NCBI RefSeq assembly: GCF_038396675.1
Contig: NC_088923.1
Coordinates: 935,001 to 999,000, forward strand
Origin: Hydra vulgaris
Lineage: Eukaryota; Cnidaria; Hydrozoa; Anthoathecata; Hydridae
DNA: 64,000 nt
Direction: 5' to 3'
The notes under the pieces were generated by a model that saw nothing but the letters and a program-made list of their open reading frames with translations, ran no database searches and was not told the DNA's origin. The first letter of the stretch is position 1, and every line of letters starts with the position of its first letter. Made by a program: the position numbers and the translations under genes. Of this stretch, positions 21,790 to 33,594 are shown one piece after another.

Positions 21790-23090
21790 AAAAGTGGTTA
21801 TATTTTTTAATTATGTTTTAAAGTTTAAAAAAAAAAAATGTTTCAATAGTTGGTTCTATTTTTTTTAATTGAAAATAGCTAGAATATATTGGTTTTTATA
21901 ATTGTCATGTTTAACGTAAGTTTCATTGCTCAGTAGTACTAAAGTTTTCAAAGACTGAGTATGTTTTGCTTAAGAAAGGGCCTTTATTTTTCTTAAGTCA
22001 GGAGTAATTTTTCACTAAAACTGTTTTCACCCTTAGGCCAAACAAAACAAGAGGGTTTTTGTGATTAAATTGTTTTAAAATATAAACCTGTTTTACATTT
22101 CTTACCTTTTTACATTCTTTTTTCTGACCTATAGTTTTAATTTTGGATTAATTGAAAAGTTAATATATTATGGTTGATAAATAAATAGATTTCTTTATAG
22201 TTTGTAAATTAGCATATAAAAAAGTTGGTTCAATTAATCATGTGGTTGAAATTAGTTTTTTAAACTTAGACTTTGTACTCAAAAACAGAAAATCTTAATC
22301 CAAGACTTTTGGTGTTTTTAAAATATTTACTTAGGAGCAGAATTATACAAAATATTGTTATGCTTGGTTTAAAGTCAAGAAAAATTTTCTCTTATTTTAT
22401 ATAACAGTATTTACATTTATATCAAGTTATAATGTTGTACTCAAAATTGAGTTTGAAGTATAACTTAAAACTCTAATTTCAAGTTTGAGTACAACATTAC
22501 AAAACATATTATTTCAAACGTCAAATTCAAATTTGATTTTAAAATTACAAAAACAAAAAATACTTGTTTTTTTTTCTCATCAAAGTTTCTTTTTTTCTTT
22601 CTTTCTGTTTCTTGATGATGTTTATAAAGATGCAACTAAAGCAAGTATATTGTAAAATATAAGTAAAAGACAACTATTACAACCTCTAATTAGGTATATG
22701 TTATTCTATAGTTCCAGCTCTACGTAAGTTAAAATGTTATGCTATAGTATCAGCTCTAAGTTTCAGCTTGTTTTGAAGTAAACAAAGTTCTAGCAATTAA
22801 GAATTTTACAACTGATCAGCTTGTTTCATAAGTATATATGTGAAGAATTTCACATACATACTTATGTGTAAAGTTTTTAAATTTTGAAATCCATTGTTAC
22901 CCTTGTTAATGATATAATTTAGTGCAAAAAATTAATGTTCTAAAAATTTTTATATGAAAACTAAATAGCTTTACACTAAGGTTTTATACCAAAATAAAAT
23001 ATAGTTTTTAATTTCAAATGTATATTTCAAGGTTAAATATATAAGATTTTAATAAATAAATATTTTAATTATAAATGTTTAAATATTTAA
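21790..23090. other. AT-rich sequence with two foldbacks
   Basis: No coding signal. 22430-22445 pairs exactly with 22484-22499 (16 bp). 22827-22844 pairs with 22849-22866 at 17 of 18 positions with a 4-nt loop. Confidence 0.6.
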
Positions 23091-23261
23091 ATTTATTATT
23101 TATCAGGCAGAAATTATTGAACTAAAAAAGTTAGTTTTTTATAAAATGAATTCTTTGGAAATTATTACTTATGCTTTTTTAGAAAAATGTTTTTCTAAAA
23201 AGTGGGACCTAATGTAACTATTATTTGAGCTCATTTATTTTTATAGTTTTAAAGGAGAAAC

Positions 23262-24100
23262 TTATTTTCGTGCCTGCATTTAGAAATTAACTCCAGTTTT
23301 TTGTTTAATAAACATTCTTGGTTTGCATGTGTAACTATTTCAAATTTTTCTCGTAGGTACAGTATACATTTTTTGGAAATATTGTTATATGCAGGCTGCT
23401 GTTAAAAGGATGGACCAATTCAGTACAAAATCATCAATACTTTTATCTTTTAGTTCCCATATGTTTTAATCAAAATAAGGCTTTTTTACAATGTTTTATT
23501 TTACGGATTGTTTCTTCAGGAACAACTGTGTGACTTTTTGCAAATTCAATTGTTTTATGTAAGGTATCTGCAGCTATTGAAGGGTAAATATCATTAATAT
23601 CAAACTGAATAAATGTACAGTCAATTTTATTTTTGATTTTGGAGAACCAATTTATAACATCAGTGGTATTTTTCCATTGTTGCAAATTTAATTTATTTCT
23701 TAGAATATTATTAATTTTGTCCAATTTAACTTTGCTTTACATGTCCAATTTCATTTTTTGAGGGAACCAATAACCTACAAGAAAGTTTGTTATTAAAATG
23801 TGGTTTATGGTCTTTTAGTGTTACGAAGGCTTGGGTAGGAGGAGTTGATTCGATTCTGTTATCAAGATTTATTTTTTTATGCAATACTTTGCACTTCTAA
23901 ATTGATTGCGTTTTCCAAATTTTTAGGGGCTTTTATATAAGAACTAGTAATATTATTGCAAAAAATTTTTTCATAGTTTTCTGTTGTGAGTTGGTAAATG
24001 TTATTGGTTTTATCAGCAAAAACCAAAATATTAGGTTTTGATTTTATTTTTTCAACATCTAACTTTAATTCTGTTTGATATTCATTTTTTATAGAGCAAA
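23262..24100 (-). pseudogene. Penelope-like RT and endonuclease-tail fragment
   Basis: Minus-strand order: KPNILVFADKTNNIYQLTTE, YEKIFCNNITSSYIKAPKNL, a frameshifted TLKDHKPHFNNKLSCRL-like block, then NKLNLQQWKNTTDVINWFSK and CTFIQFDINDIYPSIAADTL, the PLE RT N-terminal and motif A region. It ends at KKALF. After a deletion the C-terminal endonuclease tail follows: EKFEIVTHANQECLLNKKLE and LISKCRHENKFLL. RT palm motif C and the GIY-YIG core are missing. Confidence 0.85.
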
Positions 24101-24104
24101 ACTT

Positions 24105-24245
24105 TATTTGAAATAATTAAACATGCAAACCAAAAACGTTTATTAAACAAAAAATCAGAGTTAGTTTCTAAATGCAGGCACAAAAATAAGTTTCTCCTAA
24201 AAAACTGTTAAAATAAATGAGCTCAAATAATATTTGCATTAAGTC
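24105..24245 (+). pseudogene. Penelope-like endonuclease C-terminal stub
   Basis: Reads KHANQKRLLNKKSELVSKCR then HKNKFLLKNC. It mirrors the minus-strand tail at 23262-23345. The 3' UTR follows, with a decayed CTGATGA at 24429-24435 and CGACAC at 24449-24454, where the family appears to have had CGAAAC. Confidence 0.75.
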
Positions 24246-24565
24246 CCCCTTTTTAAAATTTAAAAAAAAAAAAAAGCAAAAATAATCATTTTCAAAGAAT
24301 TCTTTTTAAAAAAGTGTCAGCAAATTCCACAAATGTGTGAAAAACTTACAGTTGTTAAGACATTTGCGACTTCCTGTATTTTATTTTTTTGTATAAATTG
24401 AAGTTTTTATTAATTTGATCATTCATTTCTGATGAGTATTTATTGATGCGACACAGTTTAAAATAAGAAAAAATTTTGTTCAGTGATTTTCCATTATTTT
24501 ATAATTGCTCTGTTCTTTTAAGAACATTGAGGACTCCATTTTGTAGAATATATTTTAAAATTGTT

Positions 24566-24780
<215 letters not shown>

Positions 24781-24866
24781 GTATATATATATGTATGTAT
24801 ATATATATGTAGTAGAAAATAAAACTACGTGATTTTCACATAGCTTTTTTCAAAAAAAAAACACAA

Positions 24867-24890
24867 GTTTCATGCTGTTGCAATCATCAG
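24867..24890 (-). ncRNA. Hammerhead-like motif (minimal)
   Basis: The minus strand reads CTGATGA, T, TGC-AACA-GCA, T, GAAAC: both conserved core blocks flank a 3-bp stem with 4-nt loop. The same design occurs twice at locus D. Not tested for stems I and III. Confidence 0.45.
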
Positions 24891-24954
24891 GTGAAATACA
24901 AATATAGTTTGTCTATTTAAAAATTAAATACAATTGAAACTATACAGAAACCCC

Positions 24955-25412
24955 CAAAAGAAAAAGGAATATAATTTGGTTTAACCCGCTCTTCAATAAA
25001 AGCTCTAATGTTGGCCAAATCTTTTTGCAATTCAAAGATAAGCATTTCCCACTTTCAAACCCATTGCGTAAATTATTCAATCGAAACTCTAGAAAAATTA
25101 TCTACAGCTGCTCAAACATCATTTCAAAAATCATAAAAAGTTACAAAAAAGTAAATATAAATAACACAACTAAAAATCTCCCTTGCAATTGCAAAAAAAA
25201 AGCTCATTAAATAAATATTGTTGAGCAGCAAACATAATTTACAACATCTTTTGGAAACACGTCTAGTAAAGAAAAAACATGTTTACTTTGTTTATATGAA
25301 AAACGAATAATTTTACTTTATAAAAATGCTGTAGAGCTACTTAATAAAAAAACCGAGTTTCGAAATATCGCCAGAAAAAATAAATTTCTATTAAGCTACC
25401 ACAAACCTTAAG
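24955..25412 (+). pseudogene. Penelope-like RT C-terminus / linker / endonuclease tail
   Basis: Reads RNIIWFNPLFNKSSNVGQIF, KDKHFPLSNPLRKLFNRNSR, KIIYSCSNI (the conserved linker after the RT), then NLPCNCKKKAH. After a deletion of the GIY-YIG core come CLLCLYEKRIILLYKNA and LLNKKTEFRNIARKNKFLLS. Several frames are used, so it is a dead copy. Confidence 0.8.
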
Positions 25413-25547
25413 ATTTGATACACGCTGTACACTGTTGTAACAATAGTTTTTTTAGAAACCCAAAAGCAGAAGATTTTTAGGTCGGAGTTTGTTTCTCTTA
25501 GCCTTTACCTAAAAAAGTATACTCTACAAGTAGAGGAAGGGGGGGGG

Positions 25548-28500
25548 GGGTCCAAAATTCTATATTTTTTGTTTAATCAGGTATTCTTAATTAATTTTTT
25601 TAGAAAAGTTAGAAAAACAATTCAGTTTTTTCTATTTATTTGTGGTTGGCCTTCTACTTCTATTTAAACATTTTTAAAGATACAAAAAAAAAAAAAAAAA
25701 AAAATTTAAAAGAAAAAATTTTGCAGCGGTTATTTTGCGTATAAAGCTATGCAACTTTATGTTAAAATTTATGCAATTGAAATTTTAATCGGATAAATTT
25801 GAATTAAAATGAATAATAGTTGCATTTAAAAAAAAAAATGTAATTAAACTTTTTTTGTTAAAACGTAAAACTTATACTTATATATTTAAAAAATTTAAAT
25901 ACTTGAAAAACAGCTTTTGTTTTACTTTGCAAGAGAATACTTTGCTTCTATTATTCTATTAACTAAACTTAGATATCAATTAAAATGAAAAAAATTGTAA
26001 CAAGACGTAATAACAAAATAGTTTTAAATCAAAATAAACTAACTTCATTAGAAATTCTCCCTGTAGTTAATAAATTTTATCATACAAAGTTGCCTTTAAC
26101 TCAGAGATGTTCTTTCACTTGTCTTTATCGAAGTCAACAGTAAATTATCTTTTGAAAGTGCTTGTTGATGAGTTGCAAAGTTAGTAGAAATTCATTGGAC
26201 AGTGCGTAATATCTACACAATATCATATCAGGCCATTTTAAAACGTCTGCAAAGTGAAATCAATGAATATCGCTACTGAAAAGGTGTTGGCAAAGACAAG
26301 TAAGGTAATAGTTTTTTAAGTAGATGTATTTCTATAAACGAGTTCCTTAAAAAACTTTTTGATATTTTCTGCTTCAATCCACAACGTCGTGAAAAGCTAG
26401 AGAAGTTTTCGGCATTTCAATGAATGCTGAAGTCTACTCGTATGTAGAAAACATGCGCGATAACAGGAATTTTAAATGTCAAAATGTTGATAAAACTTTC
26501 CATCAAAAAGTTATTAATGATAAAAGAAAAATGGTGAAAAAGATAAGAAATGAAACAGCAGTTTATCAGACAATGTACGTTGATAATGATGATAGCGAGT
26601 TAAGTAAATTTGAAGACGAAGATGAATTTCTTAAAAGAGAATTAACAAAAAATGAATAACAGTTCTTTAAAAAAGACACTGAACCAATTAAAAAAAAGAG
26701 AGTTTGTTTGTTTAATTAAAAAAAAAAGTTTGTTGAGAATTATGTTTTTTGATGTAAGTGAACCAAAACTGCCATACATGACAAGATCAAAACCAAAATT
26801 AATATTTGAAGATAGTTCTCACAATACTTATGTTCCACCAAATGTGTGACAATCAAAAAACTTTGTCTTAACTGATATCTACCATGAATGTGTAGAGTTA
26901 GATGAGGGAAATGCAAATTACACTGAAAGTAATCGGCAATCAAATTTATAAAACAAAAAGTACGAATAAAATGATTGTGAAGCTGTTGAGAACACATTTA
27001 TTGATTCTAACACACTCCCAACACGCAGTGCTATACGTTAAAAACTAAAACAGATGCACGCGTGTTCTCTTGGCTTGATTGCAGACAGAGTTATTCAAGC
27101 TAAAAATAGTGGCGATATAATAACTCACGCAACTGACTCTACCACTCGAAAGCATGTTGGGACCTTTGCACCTTCTGGTTTACATATTAACCGAGAATAT
27201 TATTTTCCTTTGCCAACATTAGCAATTGCTTCAGAAACTACAGCAAATATTGCAGATGGAATAAAAACAACATTCAAAATGTTAAAGGAAGCCTCAAAAT
27301 ACACCTCAGAAGAACTATACCAGAAGGTAGGTGTTTATATGACTGACAGTGCTGTTTATAATATAGGAATATCTAAAATCACAGCTGATATAGTCGATAG
27401 AGAAATTCCTGCTGGTCAACTGTTTTGCACTTCACACACAGCTTTAGGTTTTGACAGAGCTATTGAAAAAGTTCTAAATCAAATTGAAAATGAAATGAAT
27501 ATGGATAACCTTTTCAAAGGCTTTCTGTTAGATATATCTATTAACAAAAGTACTGAAAGGTTACCTTTAATCTTTCTATCATGGGTACTAAACTTGTTTG
27601 ATCCGAGTTTTATTCAAAAACCATGAAATTATCATAAAGAATTTAAAGCTTTTATGCAGCGTAAAAACATAGATATTTTTCTTTTTGAATTTAAAGATGT
27701 TTGATTTGAATGTCTTTCGAAATGTTATTCTATAGTTTGTTTTTACTGGGATGATTTTAAGGAGTTTTTAGACCAACATGAATATATCACAAATAAACTT
27801 GCTTGTTTAGTCCGAGATTCTATGAATTTTGATTACATTGTAGTTACTTTAGTTTAGCTATAGTTCTTCAACGCCAAAGAAAAAAGCATTATGGGTTTGG
27901 AGAAAGAAACGATGATTGATTACCTGATGAGTTTTATGTTTTTAATTAAGTCGTTAGAGTTGATAAAACAAATACAAATAATATTGATCTTGAGCGTCAG
28001 TGTGGAACTCATAGCAAGTCATAGCAATCGACTTCGAAAAAAACCGTCACTTTCAACAGTTTCACGTGGTAATGTTCTTAAATATTCAACCATTTAAGAA
28101 ATGAAGATTCAAATAATTTAGAACTATTTCAGAAAATGGGTCCTATTGTTAGAAAAATTGGCTTAACTAAAAAAGAACAACAAGCTTTACATCAGGCGTA
28201 CAGGAGAAATTCTATTTTAACTTGTTTAAAACTACAAGGCGGCCCATTTACGAGTGGATCGGATGTCTGTGAATATATTTAAAAAGAGCAAGATCTAATA
28301 AAATGCCAAAAAAGATTGAAGAATGAAGTAATCTATTTTAGAGATACAAGTAGGTAATTGCAGCGGAAATCAACTCTATTTAAAATTATGATTTTTGATA
28401 AAAATACAAAGAAGCACTGTCTCATGTCTATAGAAGAATATGCTACTAATTTGAAGGTTCTACTTGGAATGTCATCACAGCAATCCACAATCACCTACGA

Positions 28501-28871
28501 TGACTTCCACAAAGTCATTTCGTACTTTCAATAGAGGTCGAAATAAGTTATTATTAATATCTTGATGATGTGCAATGTTTATTTTTTTGTGTTATTTATA
28601 ACTAGACATAATGATAACATGTATTATTAATACAATGAATAAAAAAACTTACCATGTGTTTTGCATCGCTTATATTTGAAAACAATAATTATTTCATTCA
28701 ATTTTACTGTAAATTGTTTTGCCAAAATAATCACTTTTATTAAAATTAGAGTAGAAGGCTAAATATTGATAATGAAGTAAAAATATTGAGAAATTCGAAA
28801 TCAGCATAAAAAATTAATTAAGAAAAAGTGGTTAAACTACAAAAAATCTGAAAAAAAGTCAATTTTGACCC
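25548..28871 (+). mobile_element. Unclassified DNA transposon, about 3.3 kb, with TIRs
   Basis: The ends 25548-25612 and 28807-28871 are imperfect inverted repeats. Left: GGGTCCAAAATTC...TTTTTTG.TTTAATCA...TTCTTAATTAATTTTTT. Right (reverse complement): GGGTCAAAATTG...TTTTTTG TAG TTTAACCA...TTCTTAATTAATTTTTT. The interior carries a single decayed protein-coding region. A G12 run sits at the left end, and no clear target duplication was found. The TIR may start a few bases further out (AGTAG...). Confidence 0.65.
25985..28533 (+). pseudogene. Unclassified transposase-like protein (RNase-H-like?), many stops
   Basis: ATG at 25985 starts MKKIVTRRNNKIVLNQNK. Recognisable blocks follow: INEFLKKLFDI-type segment; MNAEVYSYVENMRDN to a DDSELSKFEDEDEF acidic patch (26420-26659); the best block 27054-27626 with HATDSTTRKHVGTFAPSGLH, LPTLAIASETTANIADGI, VGVYMTDSAVYNIGISK and GQLFCTSHTALGFDRA; then DDFKEFLDQHEYITNKLACL, KIGLTKKEQQALHQAYRRNS and LQGGPFTSGSDVCEYI. 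Asp in TDSTT, Asp in MTDSAxxN and His in SHTALGF recall the D...D...H order of hAT-like RNase-H transposases, but no named family was recognised. This is a widespread-looking invertebrate repeat protein to me; function is inferred only from its TIR-bounded context. More than ten stops. Confidence 0.6.
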
Positions 28872-29423
28872 ACTACTACAAGGCAGAAGGGCATAGGGCA
28901 GGTAGTACTAAATTACATGATAATAGTAGCAGGGTGATTCTGATGATCCTGAACCTGACCTGACCTTGAGTAGTTAAAAGGAGTTATATCCTGCAAATAG
29001 TACTTTAAAATATCAGGCTTGATATTTTGGAAATGTATTATAAGAGAAACATTACATTTAACAAAATACTGGAGGTTAAGGTGAGCGTAGGTTATATAGT
29101 TGGAGTAACTAGTTAGTTACTGAGCTCACACTGCCTTAAAAATTTATTAAGAACACAAACATACATAAAGTAACTTACTGGTGAGTAAACACTGCACCAG
29201 AGGTTCAGACACAACATAAACACACATATCTTGCAATATTAGCACATATCTTTCAATATTAACACACACATTTCTTGCAATATTAGCACCAAAAGTTATT
29301 TTAAAATGATTTCTTATCTTTGGCACTTTTCTATTTTAGTCTTTCTATATAATTCTTTCTCAGTTTTTTAGTTTGTGCTTTGATTTTTAAAAATCTTTTG
29401 ATGTATCCTGATAAAAAATTATA

Positions 29424-29471
<48 letters not shown>

Positions 29472-29968
29472 TAACAACTGTATAATATAGTTATTGTATT
29501 ATTATTATAGTATATACTATTTATTACAAAAAACTATTTTAGGGTATTAAATCAAGCTAAGCTTCTTGATCAACTCAATTAAAAATTTTAAGAACTTCAA
29601 GGTGCAAGCTTTTTTTAAAAGATTTCAAATTACTTTTTTGTACATATTTTGTTCGTAGGTTTTGTATTTTTATTGTTGTTTTCATTATTAACAGTTTTGT
29701 TAATAATGAATTTGCTAAATTCTTTTGATTAAGTTTTTTGGTAGTTTTAAGTTTAACTTTTTTTTTTTTTAATAGCAAAAAGCAAAGAAGATGTTTGCTT
29801 TTTAAGACAGCTCAAAAAAGTAAACAAAAAAATAAAATAAAATAAAAAAATATTGTAAAAGTAATTTATCGTAAAATGTGTTTAAGATTAAAAAACATTT
29901 TTAAAAAATTACTAGTTTTGTTATAGGTAAAATAAGTACAAAAAATTTACATTTTTATTTTTCAAAAG
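28872..29968. other. Non-coding, with short repeats and (TTA)n
   Basis: Three copies of a 'ttgcaatattagcacatatct'-like unit occur at 29228-29290. (TTA)n runs at 29424-29472. A stop-terminated VLNQAKLLDQLN segment follows 'actattttag' near 29546 and might be a tiny exon. Nothing else was recognised. Confidence 0.4.
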
Positions 29969-30026
29969 AATAACAACCAGACAAATAGTGATACCAAAAA
30001 ATTGAGCAAAAAGAAGTCCAATCGAG
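29969..30026 (+). CDS. Candidate internal exon, Lys/Ser/Asn-rich
   Basis: 'tttttcaaaag' precedes 29969 and GTAACT follows 30026. The 58 nt encode NNNQTNSDTKKLSKKKSNR plus one base. It is compositionally distinct from its flanks and would fit a low-complexity linker or nuclear-signal exon. It might belong with the coiled-coil exon at 18698-18770 on the same strand; that link is speculative. Confidence 0.35.
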
Positions 30027-30029
30027 GTA

Positions 30030-31670
30030 ACTTTTTGATATTCAATTTTATTGTTACTTTTTCATGTTAGTTTTAGTCTGAAAGTGTGAAATTTATACAA
30101 ATACTTTTTATAATACATAGTATACATTTTTAAAATCCTGTATTTGCTTAAATTCATTCATTTTCAAGTTCTTGTGTTTGCTTAAATTAATATATCTTTT
30201 AATTTTTTGGGGTAAAAAAAAATTGTGAAGTACTTAAAAGTGATAAATAATTAAAAATTAAATGTTGTATTGTTTTTTAATTTATTCAATGTTTGAAAAG
30301 AAAGGCAACAACTGTGGTTTGATCTCATTCTGTATTTATTTAAATTATTTTAAAAGGGTTTGGTCTCATTCAGCACATATTTGTAATTATTTCCGCTTAG
30401 TATGTGATAATGGCACATATTTGTAGTTGATCTAATAACAATCAATAGTGCTATTCATTTTTGTTTACTTTAAAGTAAAAATATCTACAAATATTTTACA
30501 AATACAATTATTAAGAACAATTAAACTACAATTATTAGTTCATATATATGAATTTTTATTGTGAAAAGCACAAGTGCATTTTAAATGATGATTACATGAT
30601 TTAACAGTTCTTTATAAATAACATTTGTTAATATCCTTAGTAAAAAATTTATAAAGAGTCTTACTTAATCTTGTGCTACAAATGTTTAGTTCGTGTGTTG
30701 CAACCATAAAGTGTTGAACTACATTGTGAAAATTGTTTGCCTGCAATAAGCTGTTACCATATGAAGCTTTTGGTGTTTTAAATGGATTGATGAAAAATAT
30801 GTGGGTTCAAAATGATTTGAAATTCAGAGAAACAAGTGCAGATGTTGGGTATTTGTGCTCCCTTGTTCTTGACAGAGTCAGAATAAGTGCATATTATTTA
30901 TCTTAAATATAATGGTGTTTTACCAACAGCTATGGCTGACACAAGCTGTTTAAAAACAATCCTAACTCAAAAATTTTAATACGAAAATTAAAATAAGTGT
31001 TAAAGCTTTTTTAAGGCAGTGCTATTTCAAAGAATGGTTCATTTTTTAAGGTTTATTTGAAATAAAAGGTTCATATTTTATGGTTTTTTCTGAAAGAAAG
31101 GTTCATTTTTTAAGGTTTATTTAAAAGAAAGGTTCATTTTTTAAGGTTTATTTGAAAGAAAGGTTTATCAATTATCAGATAAGGGGCTTTTATGTTAATT
31201 TATCAAAGAATATGATAAAAAGATGCCAGCAATTTTTGGTATTGAGTTCAAGCTGGAGTATATAGTTTGAAAGAAAATAAGAGTTAACTCAAAAATTAAA
31301 AAATCTAACTTTAACTGGTAGCTATCTTATTTAAAAAGTTTGAATTTATCAACATAAAGTACCAGCAAAACTTAAAAGCAAAACTATCTAAAAAATTTTT
31401 ATCTTAACCCAAATAAGTACCAACATTTAAAACCATATTTTTTTATGTTTTATTTACATAAGTTCGTCTAATTATATGGCTTTTATGTAAAATTAACCTT
31501 TTTTCAGGACCCGAACATGTCTAAAACATTATAATAGTTTAAAAAAAAAAAAAATTACATTTTTTTTACATATGAAAATATGCAGGAAAAAGTGTAACAC
31601 TAACACTTGTTTTAAGAATTATCTATATACCATCTATAATCCATGCTTATCTTACAAAAAAAAATTATCT
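30030..31670. repeat. AT-rich region with a 32-bp minisatellite
   Basis: Four tandem copies of about 32 bp ('ggttcattttttaaggttta' plus a tttgaaagaaa-type end) lie at 31034-31163. The remainder shows no gene. 31606-31670 resembles 45150-45236 over about 60 bp ('ccatctataat...tttatcttac'). Confidence 0.6.
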
Positions 31671-31671
31671 A

Positions 31672-33460
31672 CAGTCGGAGGCCAATTTATTAGTTACACT
31701 TGCAAAAATATAATATTAACCATTATTAGCTCTTTGTTATGCTAAATTTTTATACAATTATTAGTGCTACTTGCTTGAATGAATAATTTTCTTTAAAATA
31801 AAACACATTTAAACACTATTACTATTTTCAAGCATTTATTTAGGAAAACTCATAATACAAAATGTTTTTTAGTGTCTGGTTGGGCCACCTTTTGTATCAA
31901 TTACTACTTGTATCCTTCTTGGCATACTTTGGATAAAATTCTTTACATTTGCTGTTAATTCCTGATCATTTGCCAGGCATTATTTAGTGCCTCTATGAGG
32001 TTTTTTGTTGATTATAGTTTTGCGCCCAATTATCTGCTTTAAAAGTTCCCAAGATATCTCTATTGGGTTTAAGCTAGGAGAATTGCCAGGCCGTGGTGAA
32101 ACAGTAACATTTTTTGACTTATATATCTTTATTTTTTATTTATTTATTTGATAAAATAAAGGTAAAATATCTTTATTTTATCCTTTTTGACTTATATATT
32201 AAATATCTTGTCACTGATTTAGCTTTATGGCATAGGGCAGAATTATGACTAAAGATGCATTTGGGTGGATCAAGAAACCAATTATGTAACTGATGAACTA
32301 ATTTGGGAGCTATTACTTTTTTATATTTTTCCTGGTTCATCATCTTTTCAACAATACAAAGAAGGCCACTGCCCTTACCACTTATGAATGACCACATCAT
32401 CACTTTTGGTAGGTGTTTTAATGTCTCTATAACACAGTCTGGGTTATATTTTTCTTCTTTCTTTTCATCCAACAAAAGAAGACTTATCAACTAATATTTC
32501 AAAATGGGACACATCTGAGAAACACCTAAAAACAAATAATAATAATAATGTAAATACTCATATATATGTTTCATTCAGTGATGCTGTTGCAATAAACAAT
32601 TAAATAAGTATTTACTTACATTTTTCTCAATCTTCAGCAGAAATATATTGGTGTTGTTTTGCCCAAGTGAGATGTTTTAATTTCATCGCTGACATAAGTT
32701 TATGTTTCCATGCAGGTCTGTAGCATTTAAATTCCAGTTCTCCTATTCGACGCCTTGTAGTTCTGTTACAAATCATGATACCAGCTTCTTGTATGTTTTT
32801 AGCAACTGATTTTGTACTTTTTTCTTGGCTTTTAACACAAATATTACAAATTGTCCATTCATCACTTGGGGTAGTGATGCACCGTCTACCACATTTTCCA
32901 CTTCTGGCACTATGTACAGGTATTTTTTTAATCAAGTTTACCTTCAATTTTGCTTACTGTTTTCACAGAAACTTTAACTAAATTTGCAATTTTTCTTTGG
33001 GAGTGATTTGAATGTTTTAAAAAAGCTTATATTTTTGAAATTTTTTAATTCAATATATATTTAGTTTTTCCCATTGTTAGGCACCAAAGTTCAAATATTT
33101 TTAGTTAAAATTACTAATTAATGTAACAAAAAGAGTCAGAGTCACCAAAACACTAAACAGTTAACAAAAATTTTTTTTTTTGCACACACGTTGTTGCACA
33201 ACTAACAATTTTGCCACGATTATGCAAAAAGGTCCATTTCGCATGTTTTTGTATATACTAGCTTTTGTTACTAAATGTTGCTAAATGTTGCCACAAATAT
33301 CTATAAATGTTATAACTTCATTAAAAAAATTTAGAAACTATTATTGATATTAAAATCTCCAAGAATGTAAGAGTAGAAGCAATTTATTCATTTAAAATTC
33401 ATATTTAATTGCAGTTTTTGTGATGAAACAAACTGTAACTAATATTTTGGCCACCCACTA
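31672..33460 (-). mobile_element. Tc1-like DNA transposon
   Basis: Terminal inverted repeats: left CAGTCGGAGGCCAATTTATT (31672 on), right (reverse complement) TAGTGGGTGGCCAAAATATT (ending at 33460). Both continue into AGTTACA. TA flanks at 31670-31671 and 33461-33462. The transposase is on the minus strand. The divergent TIRs indicate an old insertion. Confidence 0.8.
31869..33074 (-). pseudogene. Tc1-like transposase (DD35E), decayed
   Basis: Start ATG at 33074-33072 (MGKTKYIL). A helix-turn-helix KHSNHSQRKIANLVKVSVKT is followed in another frame by the second DNA-binding region with SVAKNIQEAGIMICNRTTRR and LKHLTWAKQHQYISAED. The conserved Trp after AED is TGA. Between 32619 and 32526 (minus) lies a 94-nt insert with GTAAGT at its start and TTTTTAG at its end, either an intron or an insertion. 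The catalytic part has CFSDVSHFEIL (first Asp kept), IFSHNSALCHKA (second Asp changed to His) and SLNPIEISWELLK (Glu kept). The end SMPRRIQVVIDTKGGPTRH is typical. Inactive. Confidence 0.88.
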
Positions 33461-33474
33461 TATATATACCATCT

Positions 33475-33497
33475 ATAATAATAATAATAATAATAAC

Positions 33498-33537
<40 letters not shown>

Positions 33538-33552
33538 TAATAATAATAATAG
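33475..33552. repeat. (TAA)n microsatellite at the 3' end of a LINE
   Basis: About 25 TAA units with single interruptions. On the minus strand it follows the LINE 3' UTR, as simple-repeat tails do in CR1/L2-like elements. Confidence 0.85.
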
Positions 33553-33594
33553 CTGGCATATATTAATTACTGTTTAGTTTTAAATAACGAAGCG

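Larger units (their letters stand above)
24800..25530 (+). mobile_element. Penelope-like element locus C
   Basis: A short minus-strand 3' terminus (about 24800-24940, with a hammerhead-like motif and the (TA)n tract at its outer end) lies head-to-head with a plus-strand copy (RT end to endonuclease end, 24950-25412, plus 3' UTR). This repeats the layout of loci A, B and D. Confidence 0.7.

Noticed and set aside
23108..23130. Micro-exon reading AEIIELKK after 'atttatcag'
   Set aside because: Too short to support, and it abuts the truncated end of a PLE copy; only the splice-like context is suggestive.
29222..29290. CRISPR-like short repeats
   Set aside because: Three imperfect units of an AT-rich motif with no unique spacers, in a eukaryotic context; a minisatellite is sufficient.
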